Assembly (NCBI GenBank): GCA_015680685.1
Contig: MNCI01021389.1
Location: 123,603 to 187,602 of the forward strand
Source of the DNA: Gnetum montanum
Lineage: Eukaryota; Streptophyta; Gnetopsida; Gnetales; Gnetaceae
DNA: 64,000 nt
Direction: 5' to 3'
The notes beneath the pieces are model-generated. The model did not search any database. It worked only from the letters and a program-made list of their open reading frames with translations, and was not told the DNA's origin. Made by a program: the position numbers and the translations under genes. This document shows positions 10,141 through 20,912 of the stretch, piece after piece (positions within the stretch are counted from its first letter, which is position 1; every line of letters begins with the position of its first letter).

Positions 10141-13072
10141 GTTTAACATCTTGTTTCTCTAACCAGTTCTACATCCTCTACTTCTAATTTCCACTACCAC
10201 TCTCTTGAGTACCATCAATTCATGACATCCCCTGAAGGATCACCACCTTGCACCTCTTACCATCCATTCTATCCTTGATATTCTCATAATCCACCTCATT
10301 ATATGCCATTGCCAAGGACACAGGAAGGTTTCACACCACAATATCAACAAACGAATGTCGCTTGTGCTACACAAGTGCATAGACATGCTGACACCAGTGG
10401 GTCTCAACTGCAACATAGGAAATGCCCCTTCTAGAGGAAAGGCCGTAAGCTAAAGCAAACCATGCATGGACCCACCACATCATCCGAGCTAGCACAATGC
10501 CAATCTAGTGCACCACCTTCCTTTTCACCACCGACATCCTCTAAGCCTACACAAGGGCCACCATCCATTAGTACTCCAATCCCACATCCAACTAATGAAT
10601 CTACAAACATGGGAAGACAAATGAATCCATGCATACCATCTCATACTCAAGGGTTCAATCATGGGCTAGCCATCCATAATGTTCACAAATCTCATACCTC
10701 GACCCACCATACATTTAAAAATCAAGTGTGTGATCGACGATTGTTCTACCTAGCCACTGCACTACCAATAGACACCCAATGGCTAAGGCATGAATAGTTA
10801 CTAATTTTTCATACATGCATGGATCCCAATTATCCACTTATTATTCCTTATTATGGCAAAATGTTTAGTCATGGGGGTTATTTCCCATTCTAATCTTTAG
10901 GATTCTTAAGTGTTTTTCATCTTCTTGTTTTAGAACTTTTTGTTTTACACAATTTTTATTTTACATCTTTTTGTTTTCATGTTATTAATCTTTTCTAATT
11001 TTTGTTTTACATCATCATTAGTACATTTGCTATTTCTTGAATATTTTACACTTTCTTTTATATTTTCTTTTATTTTGGTGTGATTTTCTAACTTTTTGTT
11101 AATAAGTGTCGGGTACATTGGTAATGTGTTACTTGATGGTGGTGTGTATTATTATTTTTATTTGATTGTTGGTGTCTAGTTTCTAGCTTTGAATTTCATT
11201 ACGGATAATTAGGACATGGTTTCTTTTCATGTAACAGGTAATGAGTTCACAACATCCACCCATCCACACACTCTATGGTTTTTTCTTGTTTTGGAAACGT
11301 GTAGTTCCTTTTTCATTAATAAAACTTTAATAAATTTGTGACTTTGGTAGTTTTCGGAATTGGGAAGGATTCAAAGGTTTGAACAAGGTGTGGCTTCAAG
11401 GGGATTCGGTATTCTTTATGCTTTTCTATTTGCCTAGGTGCATGTGTGTTTCCATGAATTTAATATTGTTCCATGTCATCCAATTATAGGAAGTTGAATA
11501 AGTCCTTGCATGGTGTGGTTCTCATTAGAAAACAAAACGATGAGAATTCAAAGCACACCCCTTGGACAAAATAAATGCATATGTCCTTGCATGGTGTGGT
11601 TCTCATCAAGAAAAACTTGAACAAAATAAATGCATACATCCTCGCATGGTGTGGTTCTCATCAAGAAAAACTTGAACAAAATAAATACATACATCCTCGC
11701 ATGGTGTGGTTCTCATTAAGAAAAAAACAAAAAAAAAAGATGAGGATTCAAAGCACACCCCTTGGACAAAATAAATGCATGTATCTTTGCATGGTGTGAT
11801 TTCCATTTCAAAAGAAAGAAACAAAAAAGAAAAAAAAAGAAAAACACAATGGAAATTCAAAGCACACCCCTTAGATAGAATAAACGAGCTATAAGCACTA
11901 GTTATGGGACTCGTTCCCTCTAACTAAGGCCCTTCCTCACTTCCTACTTCTTCTCTAATTTGGAAAGGCGATTGTTCTGTGGGAGTACTCTTGTGTCTCA
12001 GGGGATGGATTAGTCTTAGAATGTCGATGTGAAGTCATTGAACATGGTTGGTTTTGGTCTAGACTAAGGATGGATTCTATCAAGTCATTTAACCACAAAA
12101 TCCATAAGGGACTTCATGTGACCATAATTAAGAACTCCATTCCACTCTCTCTCATCCATCTATGCTTTCCATATCTTACCTCATAGTTGGTTTCATGTTC
12201 TTGATTTGATGTGTCAAAATTCTTCGTTAATTACTTCTGGGTTTTTATAAACTTCTATAACCATTAATCATCCATAGAGCCCATGAACTCTTTGGTTTGA
12301 AGTTATGCAAGGGCATAAAAGGCCTGTGCCTACTTTGAAAAGGACCCACTTGCATATCTTTTGGTTAAGTTAGTTAATTTTTTTACCCTTAAACATTTTT
12401 ACAATCAAATTCTTTTTGTTTGCCCCATCATTGACATCCAATTGTACACATCTTCACAATAGTTTTTAGTGAATTCTTCTTTTTATTGTTGTGAATTCTT
12501 ATACCCTCTTCAAATATTTCCTTGTATTGAACTTTTTCAAATTTAATGGACTACTTAATTTAATTAACCCTATCTGTCAGCCTTCCCGTTAACACTACTC
12601 AAGGAACCAATCAACCACAATCACAACCTAGTCAAGTGTAACCACTAACGAGACAAGGCAATCAATAGTTATGTGTTACACATTGCATATTAATTCATGA
12701 TTTTGTTGTGATTGCAGTGGGAATCATGGGCTAGAAGCAAGACTATCTTTACTAAGGATGATGCAGTAATACCACACAATGAGGATCATTTGTGCTCATT
12801 GGATCTCTTCTCTCTCTCTCATTCTTCTACTGCCAAGAGGTGTTGGATGTCAATCTTCTTTAGGATGTTCACGTCTCTTATCATGAACACCAATGTTATA
12901 AAAATATTGTAATTCTATACACTAGGACACTCAGAGTCTGTATGTCTATTTCATCTAAGTCACTTTGTCATGTCAGTCAATAATCCCATACCTACCCAAT
13001 ATGTTATATTGTAAAGAACTTGTTCCTCCTCTTCTTCATTTGAGGGCGATTTTTCATTCAATCATGGGGGCA
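10141..13072 (+). other. Internal region of the gag-only element without pol
   Basis: Nearly 3 kb where a relative would carry protease, RT and integrase. A Pro/Ser/Thr-rich stretch at 10462-10797 (111 codons) may be the last remnant of the gag C-terminus. A run of 19 G (10069-10087) lies just before this region. From about 10800 on I see only AT-rich sequence, the hairpin repeat at 11502-11890 and, at 13061-13072, the purine-rich ATCATGGGGGCA that abuts the 3' LTR as polypurine tract. Confidence 0.6.
11502..11890 (+). repeat. Five-unit repeat, three units forming hairpins
   Basis: Five imperfect units begin with CCTTGCATGGTGTGGTTCTC or a close variant. In units 1, 4 and 5 (11512-11559, 11703-11759, 11793-11868) the start GGTGTG pairs with a terminal CACACC. 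An inner stem also pairs: TTCTCAT with ATGAGAA in unit 1, with ATGAGGA (one G-U pair) in unit 4, and TTTCCATT with AATGGAAA in unit 5. The inner stem thus changes on both sides and keeps pairing. Units 2 and 3 lack the right arm. Confidence 0.7.
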
Positions 13073-13900
13073 TGATGAATCATTGTTTGTTGTCTGCTAT
13101 GACGTCGCGTACATAATGTTGGGACCTGGATCCGACGTCGAATGTCTGACATCAGGACATATACCCAAAGTCTATAAATACTGCACTTGGGTTCCAGTTT
13201 TCGGTATAGTTTAGTTTTCAATTTTCAAGCAAGGTAGCTAAGCTCTTGCCATTTCTTTTTCTTAGAGTTAGAATATTTTCTAAGTGCCTGTAGAAGGAGT
13301 CTAAGTATGTATAGTTTTTTGTTTGAGCACTAATGTACCTGGGTGCAGCAGTGTGACGGGAATAAAATGAACTCTTTTGACAATCTTTGCAGCATTGAGA
13401 ATAGCTTAATATTTTCTTTAGTGCACTTTGCTTTATTGCTATTTACTTTAATGTATTTGAATTAAGCAATTTATTTCCATTTGAGTAATGAACATGAGCA
13501 CGACCACTTCGAGCATTCATATAGTATTTGGTAACCTAGCAACGCTTAAAGTTTGGTAGTTTAACAGTGCTATATGTGTTCAGAATGTGTCCAAGAAAGT
13601 GGGGCGGTTACTTGTGTTAGGCTAGTTTATATCTTATTTTACATCATTTATTAGTTTAATTAATTTATCTCTTTATCATCATCAGGAGTAGTGTAGAAAT
13701 TAGACCACATCATATGCCTCACTTTGGACTAAACCATATGTGATAAAGATACCACTAGTCCAAGTGGAAAGACAACGAACTACGATCAAAGCATAACAAT
13801 CTAGATGCCACAACTAGTCCCATCCACAGAATTCAACCGGATCGTGCATGAATGCTTGTGATTTGTATAGTTGAGCGTAGGGGTACCTCATCGCTCATCA
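13073..13900 (+). repeat. 3' LTR of the gag-only element
   Basis: 828 bp, TGATGAATC to GCTCATCA, preceded by ATCATGGGGGCA. TATA box TATAAATA at 13173-13180. U3 holds GACGTC and CCGACGTCG palindromes. It is followed by GTGTG, the diverged target duplication. Confidence 0.9.
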
Positions 13901-14510
13901 GTGTGCTAAAGGTAAACATAATGAAAACTATTAGAAATTCGATCTCTAAGTACAATGAAAATGTAAGACTATTCTAACCTAGTGGTGATAAGTATCCATT
14001 CCTGGTTTTCCGTACATGTCCTAGGTTGATGTAATTGTTATTAAGATTACCAAGTAACTTTACTATTGAGCAAATCAAACAAAGTCACTACTAGGTTACC
14101 AAACAATTACACTTCATGCTCAAAACCAGTTGTGTTCATTCTACCTTTACTAATGAACAATGAAATATTAAATGACTTAGGAAATGTAAATGACATGGTA
14201 AAAGTAAAAAATACAGGAAAGTAAATCTATTCTATGTAACATGCTGCAATGATGAAGAACAACCTTGATCTTTATTATTGTTCATGAATTGTGTCCATCA
14301 ACAATCCACTTGAAGAAATATGTCATATAACTGTTAATCACCACTTTGCAAGCATTCACAACTAACTTCAAGAAAACAAACTACAAGAATTTTGCTAATT
14401 GTTGGCCAAAAACTTATTATCAACATGACAATAGGCTACATCATGACCACAACCGAGTACATCATATATTCTCAGCTACAATATTGCATCTACAATATCA
14501 TAATCCTTAT
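13901..14510 (-). repeat. Old LTR, right piece
   Basis: Continues the LTR piece at 7259-7476. Shared landmarks with the minus-strand LTRs at 31047 and 36000 are CTAGGTTACCAA, the TGCTGCAATGATG segment near 14250 and, near 14370, TCAAGAAAACAAACTACAAG next to AATTTTGCTAA. The last hundred bases are too diverged to set an exact end. Confidence 0.6.
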
Positions 14511-15302
14511 AAAAATTGTTTCATCCTATATTCACTCATTTCAACATTTGGTTTATAATACTGTTAAAAAAATTCTATGCTATTTTAATTATATTGTAAT
14601 CTTACTTTATTTTCACAACTTCATATTTAAAGGAACTAGGTACGAAATTTGGTAGTAGCATAATTTATTTATTGCCCTAAGTCAATATGGTTAAAAGAAA
14701 TTGGGGTAAATGAAACATAACATTAAACACTTTGTAGAAGCATGTAGTACCGTTCACGATTTTATCTATCACTACGAAAACATAAATATAAAGAAAAGGA
14801 TTACATGCAAGTTTAAATATATTATTTTTTAGATTAGAAGTAACTTAGTGTTAAACGGTTAGTTATAGAATAGAATAATGCATAGTAATACGGAACAGTT
14901 GAACTTAAAGAATTCCCTGTGAAATTACTTGATTTAAAAGCAAACAAAATATAGCATTCGAAACTCTTTACATGCATGACGTACATCATGAAAACTATCC
15001 TTGCGCATAGAGTAAATGGACGCATAGAATATTCCTAATCATTGGCAATGAATGCGTCACTGTGAGACGAATAACCATCGTCACATTTTAATATCGAGGT
15101 ATCGGCAACAGTTAACTGTTGGAGGTTGCTGAGATTTCAGTTAAAATGCCATGATCTATCTTAACATTAGGGTTTAAATTCTAAATTCTACCTTAGTTTT
15201 TGACTTCCAGGCTATGCTGATAGATTATTACACGGCTCTATCTGCGTTCAGAACCCACCTACATCTTGCGTCAATTTTGAAGAGGTGGAACTCCAGTACG
15301 AC
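14511..15302. other. No gene recognised
   Basis: AT-rich sequence between the old LTR and the ATG4 upstream region. Short open frames here show no family signs. It may include the ATG4 promoter, but I see no clear TATA box at a telling position. Confidence 0.5.
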
Positions 15303-15418
15303 TCTTCCTTCGGCATTTCTTTTCTTTTAATCCTGGAACATTTTCATATGTTTCCTGGCTTCTTCCTTCGGCATTTCTTTTCTTTTTTTCCAGGAACATT
15401 TTCGTATGTTTTCTGACT
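15303..15418 (+). repeat. 58-bp tandem duplication upstream of ATG4
   Basis: The segment starting TCTTCCTTCGGCATTTC at 15303 is repeated from 15361 with a few changes, a period of 58 bp. It ends about 150 bp before the first ATG of the ATG4 frame, so it sits in the 5' leader or core promoter. CT-rich leaders are common in plant promoters; any regulatory role is inference. Confidence 0.75.
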
Positions 15419-15569
15419 GTCCTCTTTAACGATTTGGGAACGCAACTTTGAAAACTTTCGGCAGTGCCCAGTTGTCCGCAATTCCAGTTGCTTTGATTCA
15501 TTCATATGTTGGTAGCCCGCAGCTTCTGGTTCAGCAACACAGAACAATCAATCAGTTTCAACTCAAATC

Positions 15570-16796
15570 ATGAACAACGAAAAGACGCCATGCGAATCAA
15601 GGGCTTCTTCAGCTTTCTCGAATCTTATATGTAAGACTATCTTTGTTTTCTCTTTCTTCGTCAAAACAGAATATCTTAACCGAATTTATTACAGCAAAAC
15701 AATGAAAACCCTTCAGTATTATGCTTGGAACACCAACTGGGCGTCATTATTGCCCTTCTCCAAGCCTTGCAGTGAGATTTGGCTTTTAGGGGTATGTTAC
15801 AGAAATTTGCAGGAAGAGGGTTGTATGAATGATTTTCTGCAGGATTTTTCTTCAAGAATCAGAATGACTTATCGCCGGGGATTTGAGGCAATCGGCGGTA
15901 CAAATTACAGCAGCGACTCTGGATGGGGTTGCATGATCAGAAGTGGTCAGATGCTTGTTGCTCAGGCACTGGTTTTTCACCATTTGGGAAGGTCATGGCG
16001 GAGGCAAAAGGGACAGGGAAATAAGTTTTTCTCTCTTGATGAGAAATACCTTGAAATTTTGCAGTATTTTGGGGATGAACCCTCTGAGAGATGTCCTCTG
16101 TCAATTCACAATATTCTGGAATATGGGAAGGAATATGGGTCAGTTGCAGGGCAATGGTGGGGGCCTTATGCATGTTGTATAGCATTGAAGAACTGCCTAA
16201 CCCACAACAAAAACTTGCCATTTTCAATGGCAGTGTATGTAGTCAATGATGGTGGAGGGAGTCCAATCCTGTGCATTGATAAGGCAATGACTTTGTGGGG
16301 GATCGATGCCACTGTTCCCCTCTTGATTTTGATTCCACTTGTTCTGGGTGTGGGCAAGATCAATGAAAGGTATGTGGCATCCATTTGCAGGACCTTTAGA
16401 TTTCCCCAGTGTCTTGGCATTCTTGGTGGGAAGCCAGGAAAAGCTACTTACATTATTGGTGTGCAAGATGACAAGGCAATATTTTTAGATCCGCATGAAG
16501 AGCAACAGGCAGTTCTGATGTCAACTGACAACTTGGATGATGCAGCTGCTGATTCTTATCATTCAGATTTGGTGAGGTACATGCCGGTTAGTGACCTTGA
16601 TCCATCACTGGCCATAGGTTTCTATTGTAGAAATAAGACAGATTTTGATGACTTCTGTGCTAGGGCAAGTGAATTGGGATCTGATGCAGATGGTGCTGCT
16701 CTGTTTACTGTTTCTCAGAGTTTAGGAAATTCTCCAGCTTTGACTGGTTCCCCAAGTGTAATTTCTGTCGATGATGATTGGCAAATCTTGGATTAA
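15570..16796 (+). CDS. ATG4: Autophagy cysteine protease ATG4 (peptidase family C54)
   Basis: ATG4 trims the C-terminus of ATG8 to expose its glycine and later removes ATG8 from lipid; it acts in the cytosol and at autophagosome membranes. The 408-residue frame shows the family from about residue 70: EIWLLGVCY, the catalytic Cys121 in SGWGCMIRSGQML, AQALVFHHLGRSWR, GKEYGSVAGQWWGPY, LGILGGKPGKATYIIG, Asp307 and His309 in FLDPHE, and DPSLAIGFYCR. The C-terminus DDDWQILD looks like an ATG8-binding WxxL motif. The residues before about 60 are not conserved; Met45 (15702) is a likely alternative start, giving 364 residues. Arabidopsis ATG4 proteins are longer (about 470) and their genes have many introns (from memory), whereas this domain lies in one open frame. 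That points to an old retrocopy or intron loss, yet triad and frame are intact. Confidence 0.92.
   Translation: MNNEKTPCESRASSAFSNLICKTIFVFSFFVKTEYLNRIYYSKTMKTLQYYAWNTNWASLLPFSKPCSEIWLLGVCYRNLQEEGCMNDFLQDFSSRIRMTYRRGFEAIGGTNYSSDSGWGCMIRSGQMLVAQALVFHHLGRSWRRQKGQGNKFFSLDEKYLEILQYFGDEPSERCPLSIHNILEYGKEYGSVAGQWWGPYACCIALKNCLTHNKNLPFSMAVYVVNDGGGSPILCIDKAMTLWGIDATVPLLILIPLVLGVGKINERYVASICRTFRFPQCLGILGGKPGKATYIIGVQDDKAIFLDPHEEQQAVLMSTDNLDDAAADSYHSDLVRYMPVSDLDPSLAIGFYCRNKTDFDDFCARASELGSDADGAALFTVSQSLGNSPALTGSPSVISVDDDWQILD
15631..15694 (+). other. Candidate 64-nt intron at the ATG4 5' end
   Basis: The sequence has a good donor (GTAAGA at 15631), a CTTAAC branch-point-like motif near 15675 and a TTTATTACAG acceptor ending at 15694. 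Retained, it leaves one frame from ATG 15570. Removed, the frame from 15570 becomes a 23-codon upstream ORF whose TGA overlaps ATG 15702, which then starts the protease. Splicing is inferred from sequence only. Confidence 0.4.
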
Positions 16797-18165
16797 TGTG
16801 CATCCAACATTCTTGGCATTCACAGATGTTTTAATTCAAATTCTTTACTGGAAAATCATGGATTCATATGCTATCCACCATTCTTGGCATTCAGTGCTTT
16901 TCCTTTTTTACTTTGTTTCTCCTTTTCACTACCTTTGTTAGATGGGGATGGGGATGGTATTTTTCCTGCCAAGGTAAATAATCAGGAACAATTTTTTTAC
17001 AAATTTGCTGCTTCGATGTACCATTTCCATATATCCTTTTGTTTTGGCTCTGGGAAATTAAATTTTTATGTGCTCATCACACAAGTAGCACCTGTTTCTC
17101 TATGTCTTGTCCATGTTCACGCGGTTGTGGCTCTTAACAATGAACATTATTTTTGCTTGTTACCTTCCTTTCATTATTGTTCTTCATTGCAAGTGTTTAT
17201 TTGTAAACCAATCAGAATGCTCGATGTATGGATCTGGGATCCTTCATGCTCGATGTATGGATCTGGGATCCTCCATGTAATTAATTGTTGTAAAATGCTA
17301 AAGCCCCAAACCTCCAGCAGTTGCCACGTGTCAATGTGTAGCAGCGAAGTTCGTTAATTATTCTTTTATGTTGGCATTTAGCAGTTTCAAGAATTGTTCA
17401 GTTCTTGCCTTAACAATTAACTGGTTTTTCCATGGTTTGGCCAATCTTGACTTCGTAGTTGAAAGGGCAAGAATGAAAACCTAATATGCTTGTCCTGCCT
17501 TAATTTAATGTTGAACGAAAGAATTATTTGTTAGCGTGTTCATCAAAACTCTATTTTCAAGATTAGTATTTTAACATTCGTAAAATAATAGCTTGGCCCT
17601 TCTTGTAATTAATGTTTAAGTGAACCTTGAATTTGGAAGAAGCTCTTTACAATCGGTGAAACCCTCTCTGCATTGCAACCCTTGCTTAAACCTTTCTTCT
17701 CTCTAGCTTTCGTTGAAAGTCTGTGTTCGTGCCATCTGCAATCATGCTTAACAAAGAAAGAAATGGAAGATATGAATGTTAATGAGGCTGATCATCTGGA
17801 TGTTTTAACCCAAACTGATGACAATGTTTCTGCAAATGCAACTTTCAGATGTTTTTATAAATGCAACTTCAGATGTTTCATGTTTGCAACTCAATTAGTT
17901 CCTTTGTCACATTTGCAAACAGTTGAAGTCACGCCAAATTGTGGTATGTTTTTAAGAAAGCTTATAAACAATTTTGCAGGGGTCTCTATTATTGGTTGGT
18001 TTCTTTATTGCATGCACGCCTTCACCAAGTAGGTTCTTGGGTTGCAAAAATCTTGGGTTTCCTGAGTTATTGTTTACTCAACTAATTGGAATCTCAAATG
18101 GAATGTCTTCCTCTCTCATGTGAAAAATTAGAACATGCTTAAATGAATAAAAAAAAAAAAAAACT
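16797..18165 (+). other. ATG4 3' flank, no further gene recognised
   Basis: Open frames of 157 and 119 codons here (16884-17357, 17673-18032) have no recognisable domain and unusual composition, so I do not call them. Visible structure: a repeated TTCTTGGCATTCA (16810 and 16882), a tandem copy of CTCGATGTATGGATCTGGGA (near 17220 and 17247) and, at 18145-18163, AATAAA running into a 15-A tract that could mark a poly(A) end or an insertion tail. Confidence 0.45.
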
Positions 18166-18312
18166 TGTGGGATGTATAAGGCCTTATTTTCTCCATTTGT
18201 CCATGATCTCTGTATTTTGTTCATAATCTCTGTATTTTGATCCAAAGGTTGTTTGCTGCTTAGTTCTTCCTATATGGATTAAATTTTTGGAATTATTAAC
18301 CCTAAAATTGCC

Positions 18313-18480
18313 AGGCCAAAACCTTTACCACTAGGTATTAGCTTAGTGGTAAGGCCTGGCAATCTTAGGTCACAGGTTCTATTCTACTAGGTAGCATTTA
18401 GTTACAAAGTTTACAAAAATTATGTCAAAGGAATTTTGAAACTGATCCAATAGATCCAGGAGGTCTTAATGGGTGTAAGT
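18313..18480 (+). repeat. tRNA-like (SINE-type) fragment with a foldback
   Basis: TAGCTTAGTGG (18339-18349) and GGTTCTATTCT (18375-18385) resemble RNA polymerase III A and B boxes at tRNA-like spacing (36 nt start to start), as in plant SINE heads. Just upstream, GCCAGGCC and ACCTTTACCACTA (18309-18332) form a near-inverted copy of TAGTGGTAAGGCCTGGC (18344-18360), so the head is part of a hairpin. No clear 3' end is visible. It is not a tRNA gene: no full cloverleaf. Confidence 0.35.
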
Positions 18481-18521
18481 AAAAATTTCAGTTTCAGAAA
18501 GAGTCCTTTGCATAGAATTCA

Positions 18522-18587
18522 TGAAAGAAAATGGTATACATAAAGAGTTTGTATTGAAAGAAAATGGTATACATAAAGAGTTTGTAT
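18522..18587 (+). repeat. 33-bp tandem duplication
   Basis: Two adjacent near-identical 33-bp units beginning TGAAAGAAAATGGTATACAT (18522 and 18555). No coding context is recognised. The stretch 18588-19389 around it holds no gene that I can support. Confidence 0.8.
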
Positions 18588-19389
18588 TGAATTGGAGGTT
18601 AGCAAGGAACATGTAAGATGATTTGATGTGGAAATAGAGGGAATTGAAGTTATGGAACAAGGGATAAAAATATTCGACTCTACCTTGCTCTTGATATTAC
18701 TGCCAAAGTCTGGAACAGAGCGGTTTCTTGCATAAAACTTGTTGCAGCAACACAAACAAAAACGATTAGAGAAACAAGCTCATGTAAAAAGTCCTAACCA
18801 CAACATCAGAAATCTGAAGAACTCCTACATCTGAAGATGCCTTAGTTGAGAAGCCAACACTTGTATAAAAGTTAAAATCTCCTCCACAAAATAGCAGAAA
18901 TGACAATTTTCTTGTCATTGATGAAAATTCCAGAGCAACAATGCCTATATATCAAAATAAGAATAATTTCTTAACAACTAGGTTTATCCTAATTACTTTC
19001 AAGCATGGTAGGTGCAATATTAAGCAAGCTGTTAGAAATAAAAAAGTAGCAAATGGACCCAAGTTTCTAGTACCAGTAATCAATCTACATCGTAGCCTTC
19101 CAAAACACCTGGTTTAAACCTTCAGCAAAATCCAAGATCATTGACCTCAACAACTTTAACAATCCGTTTGGGGGATCCAGTAGTTTCAATGCTCATACAT
19201 AATGCATGTACCTTTAAAAAATAATAATTTATTTCTTTCAGAAGTGAAAATTTTTGGTCAATAAGTAGAAATGTTTGGTTTTAGGTTCCAGGTTACGTTC
19301 AACGCCATGGCCTTCATTTTGATTTCTCTTATACCTCTCACATGGATGGCAAAGGATGAGATGGTTTCAAAAAATTTCATATTTAGGAC

Positions 19390-19960
19390 ATTCTATAGAT
19401 ATCCCTGTTGCTTGCCAACAATAAAATTCCTATATATTTTGCTTCAATGAATACTCCCAATGACAATGCTTCAAGTTATGGCATTCTCTCAATGTCACTC
19501 TTTCTCAAACTTCATGGATTTTTGTTGGTGATATTAATATGATCCTTAAATTTGATGATAAAAGTAGAGGTAGATGCACCTCTATCAACCTAGAGAAATT
19601 TTCTACTTTGTGCTTTTCTATGAATGTTGTAACCTTAAAGATCCTAATTAGGAACTATTTGAAAGATATCATACTCATAACCAGTTCATTTTTGGGTTAG
19701 ATGTGCAAATGCTAAATCTACGTATTCAACTTATTATATTAAAAAAGTTGTTTGGTTTTGCATGGATATATCATATTATTCTCATGTGAACCAACAAATT
19801 CACCTAATTCTATTGTTTTTTTTAATTTGTCAAATTTCATTTTAAAAGTATATTTTATTTGGATTCGTGAATCTTTAAAATTAACATCTACAAAGATGCA
19901 AGTGCCAAGGAATTCATGAAACCAAACACACCCTAAATAGAGTTTATATTAATAGTTATT
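19390..19960 (+). pseudogene. LINE endonuclease fragment
   Basis: Plus-strand translation contains SWIFVGDINMILKFDDKSRG (about 19511-19570) followed by INLEKFSTLCFSMNVV, the endonuclease segment of a plant LINE (compare the GDFN motif of L1 elements). The frame breaks soon after. No RT is attached, so this is a truncated fragment. From 19961 to 20912 I see no recognisable gene; a 90-codon open frame at 20384-20653 has no family signs. Confidence 0.5.
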
Positions 19961-20912
19961 TTTATCTTTATCTTTTAGAGATCATCATTTTGTCTTGTAA
20001 TAGACTTTCTTCAACACTTCTTTGATCATTTTCTATAAGATAGAAATGACTTCAATGATTTGTGCAGCTTCAACAAATTTTGTTGTAATGCTTCTTTTCT
20101 TTGGAATTCTAGCTTTCAATCATCATAGTTTTCAAGATTGCTAGAATAAGGCTTGGATAAAAATTACAACAATTTGTAAACATATATAAAATGTCAAACA
20201 AATAATATGAGAAGTATCTTACAAGATCATACTACAACTCTTGCAAAAATTTATCAAGCTTAGATGAGAAACACAAATAACGTCTCTATGCATAAACAAT
20301 TGATGTTTTATAGAAATATTTTGTGGTAGTACCTACCTAAAAAGGATCATCAGCAAAAGGCTCAAAGCTCATTCTACCAAGGCATGATTCTAGGAGGGTT
20401 GGAAGATGAACAAAAGCCTAACCTCTTTCAGGTGGCAATGCCCAAGCTTGAACCCATGTCTTACAACTTGAGAAACAAATACCTTACCATTACTCCAAAT
20501 CAAAGTACCTATGCAAAGGAATTTGGTAGATATATAAGAAGAAACTTTGTTATGATAATGAATTCTACCATAATTCAATCACCAAGTACCTGCAAGTACT
20601 TTAGTCAACAGTTGCTCAAGCTCATAAGAGCAAATAGGAGAGGATCCACTTGACTTTCTTCAGTAATAAAATGTTTAATATTTTTCTAATGGAACCACGA
20701 CCAGTGACCAACATATTTTATTTATTTTAAAATCTGAAAGGAGGCGTTAAGTTGCAAATCTTTGAGGGTCAGAAATTCTTTTGATACGATAAACTCATAA
20801 GCCATTATATGTGCTATATAATTTCGATAATCATTTTTATTTGGTTTGAAAATGTTTTTAATTCAATTCAAATTGAAAGATTTGTCACCCATTAAGCAAA
20901 AGGAGGCGTCAA

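Larger units (their letters stand above)
7477..13900 (+). mobile_element. Gag-only LTR retrotransposon (TR-GAG-like), complete
   Basis: Two LTRs (7477-8289 and 13073-13900) flank a 4.8-kb internal region with a tRNA-Asp-type primer binding site, a decayed gag and about 2.3 kb without coding signs. I find no protease, RT, RNase H or integrase. The flanking 5-mers are GTATG (7472-7476) and GTGTG (13901-13905), a target duplication with one change. Such gag-only, pol-less elements must rely on enzymes from a relative. It inserted in an older LTR whose halves are at 7259-7476 and 13901-14510. Confidence 0.85.

Noticed and set aside
11502-11890. CRISPR-like spaced repeats
   Set aside because: Units differ in length and sequence, there are no unique spacers of constant size, and the context is a plant retroelement.
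16884-17357. 157-codon open frame after ATG4
   Set aside because: Phe/Cys/His-rich AT-driven composition, no domain and no start context; more likely 3' UTR or spacer.
17673-18032. 119-codon open frame
   Set aside because: No recognisable domain; contains near-duplicate CFYKCNFRCF-type wording typical of slippage rather than a protein family.
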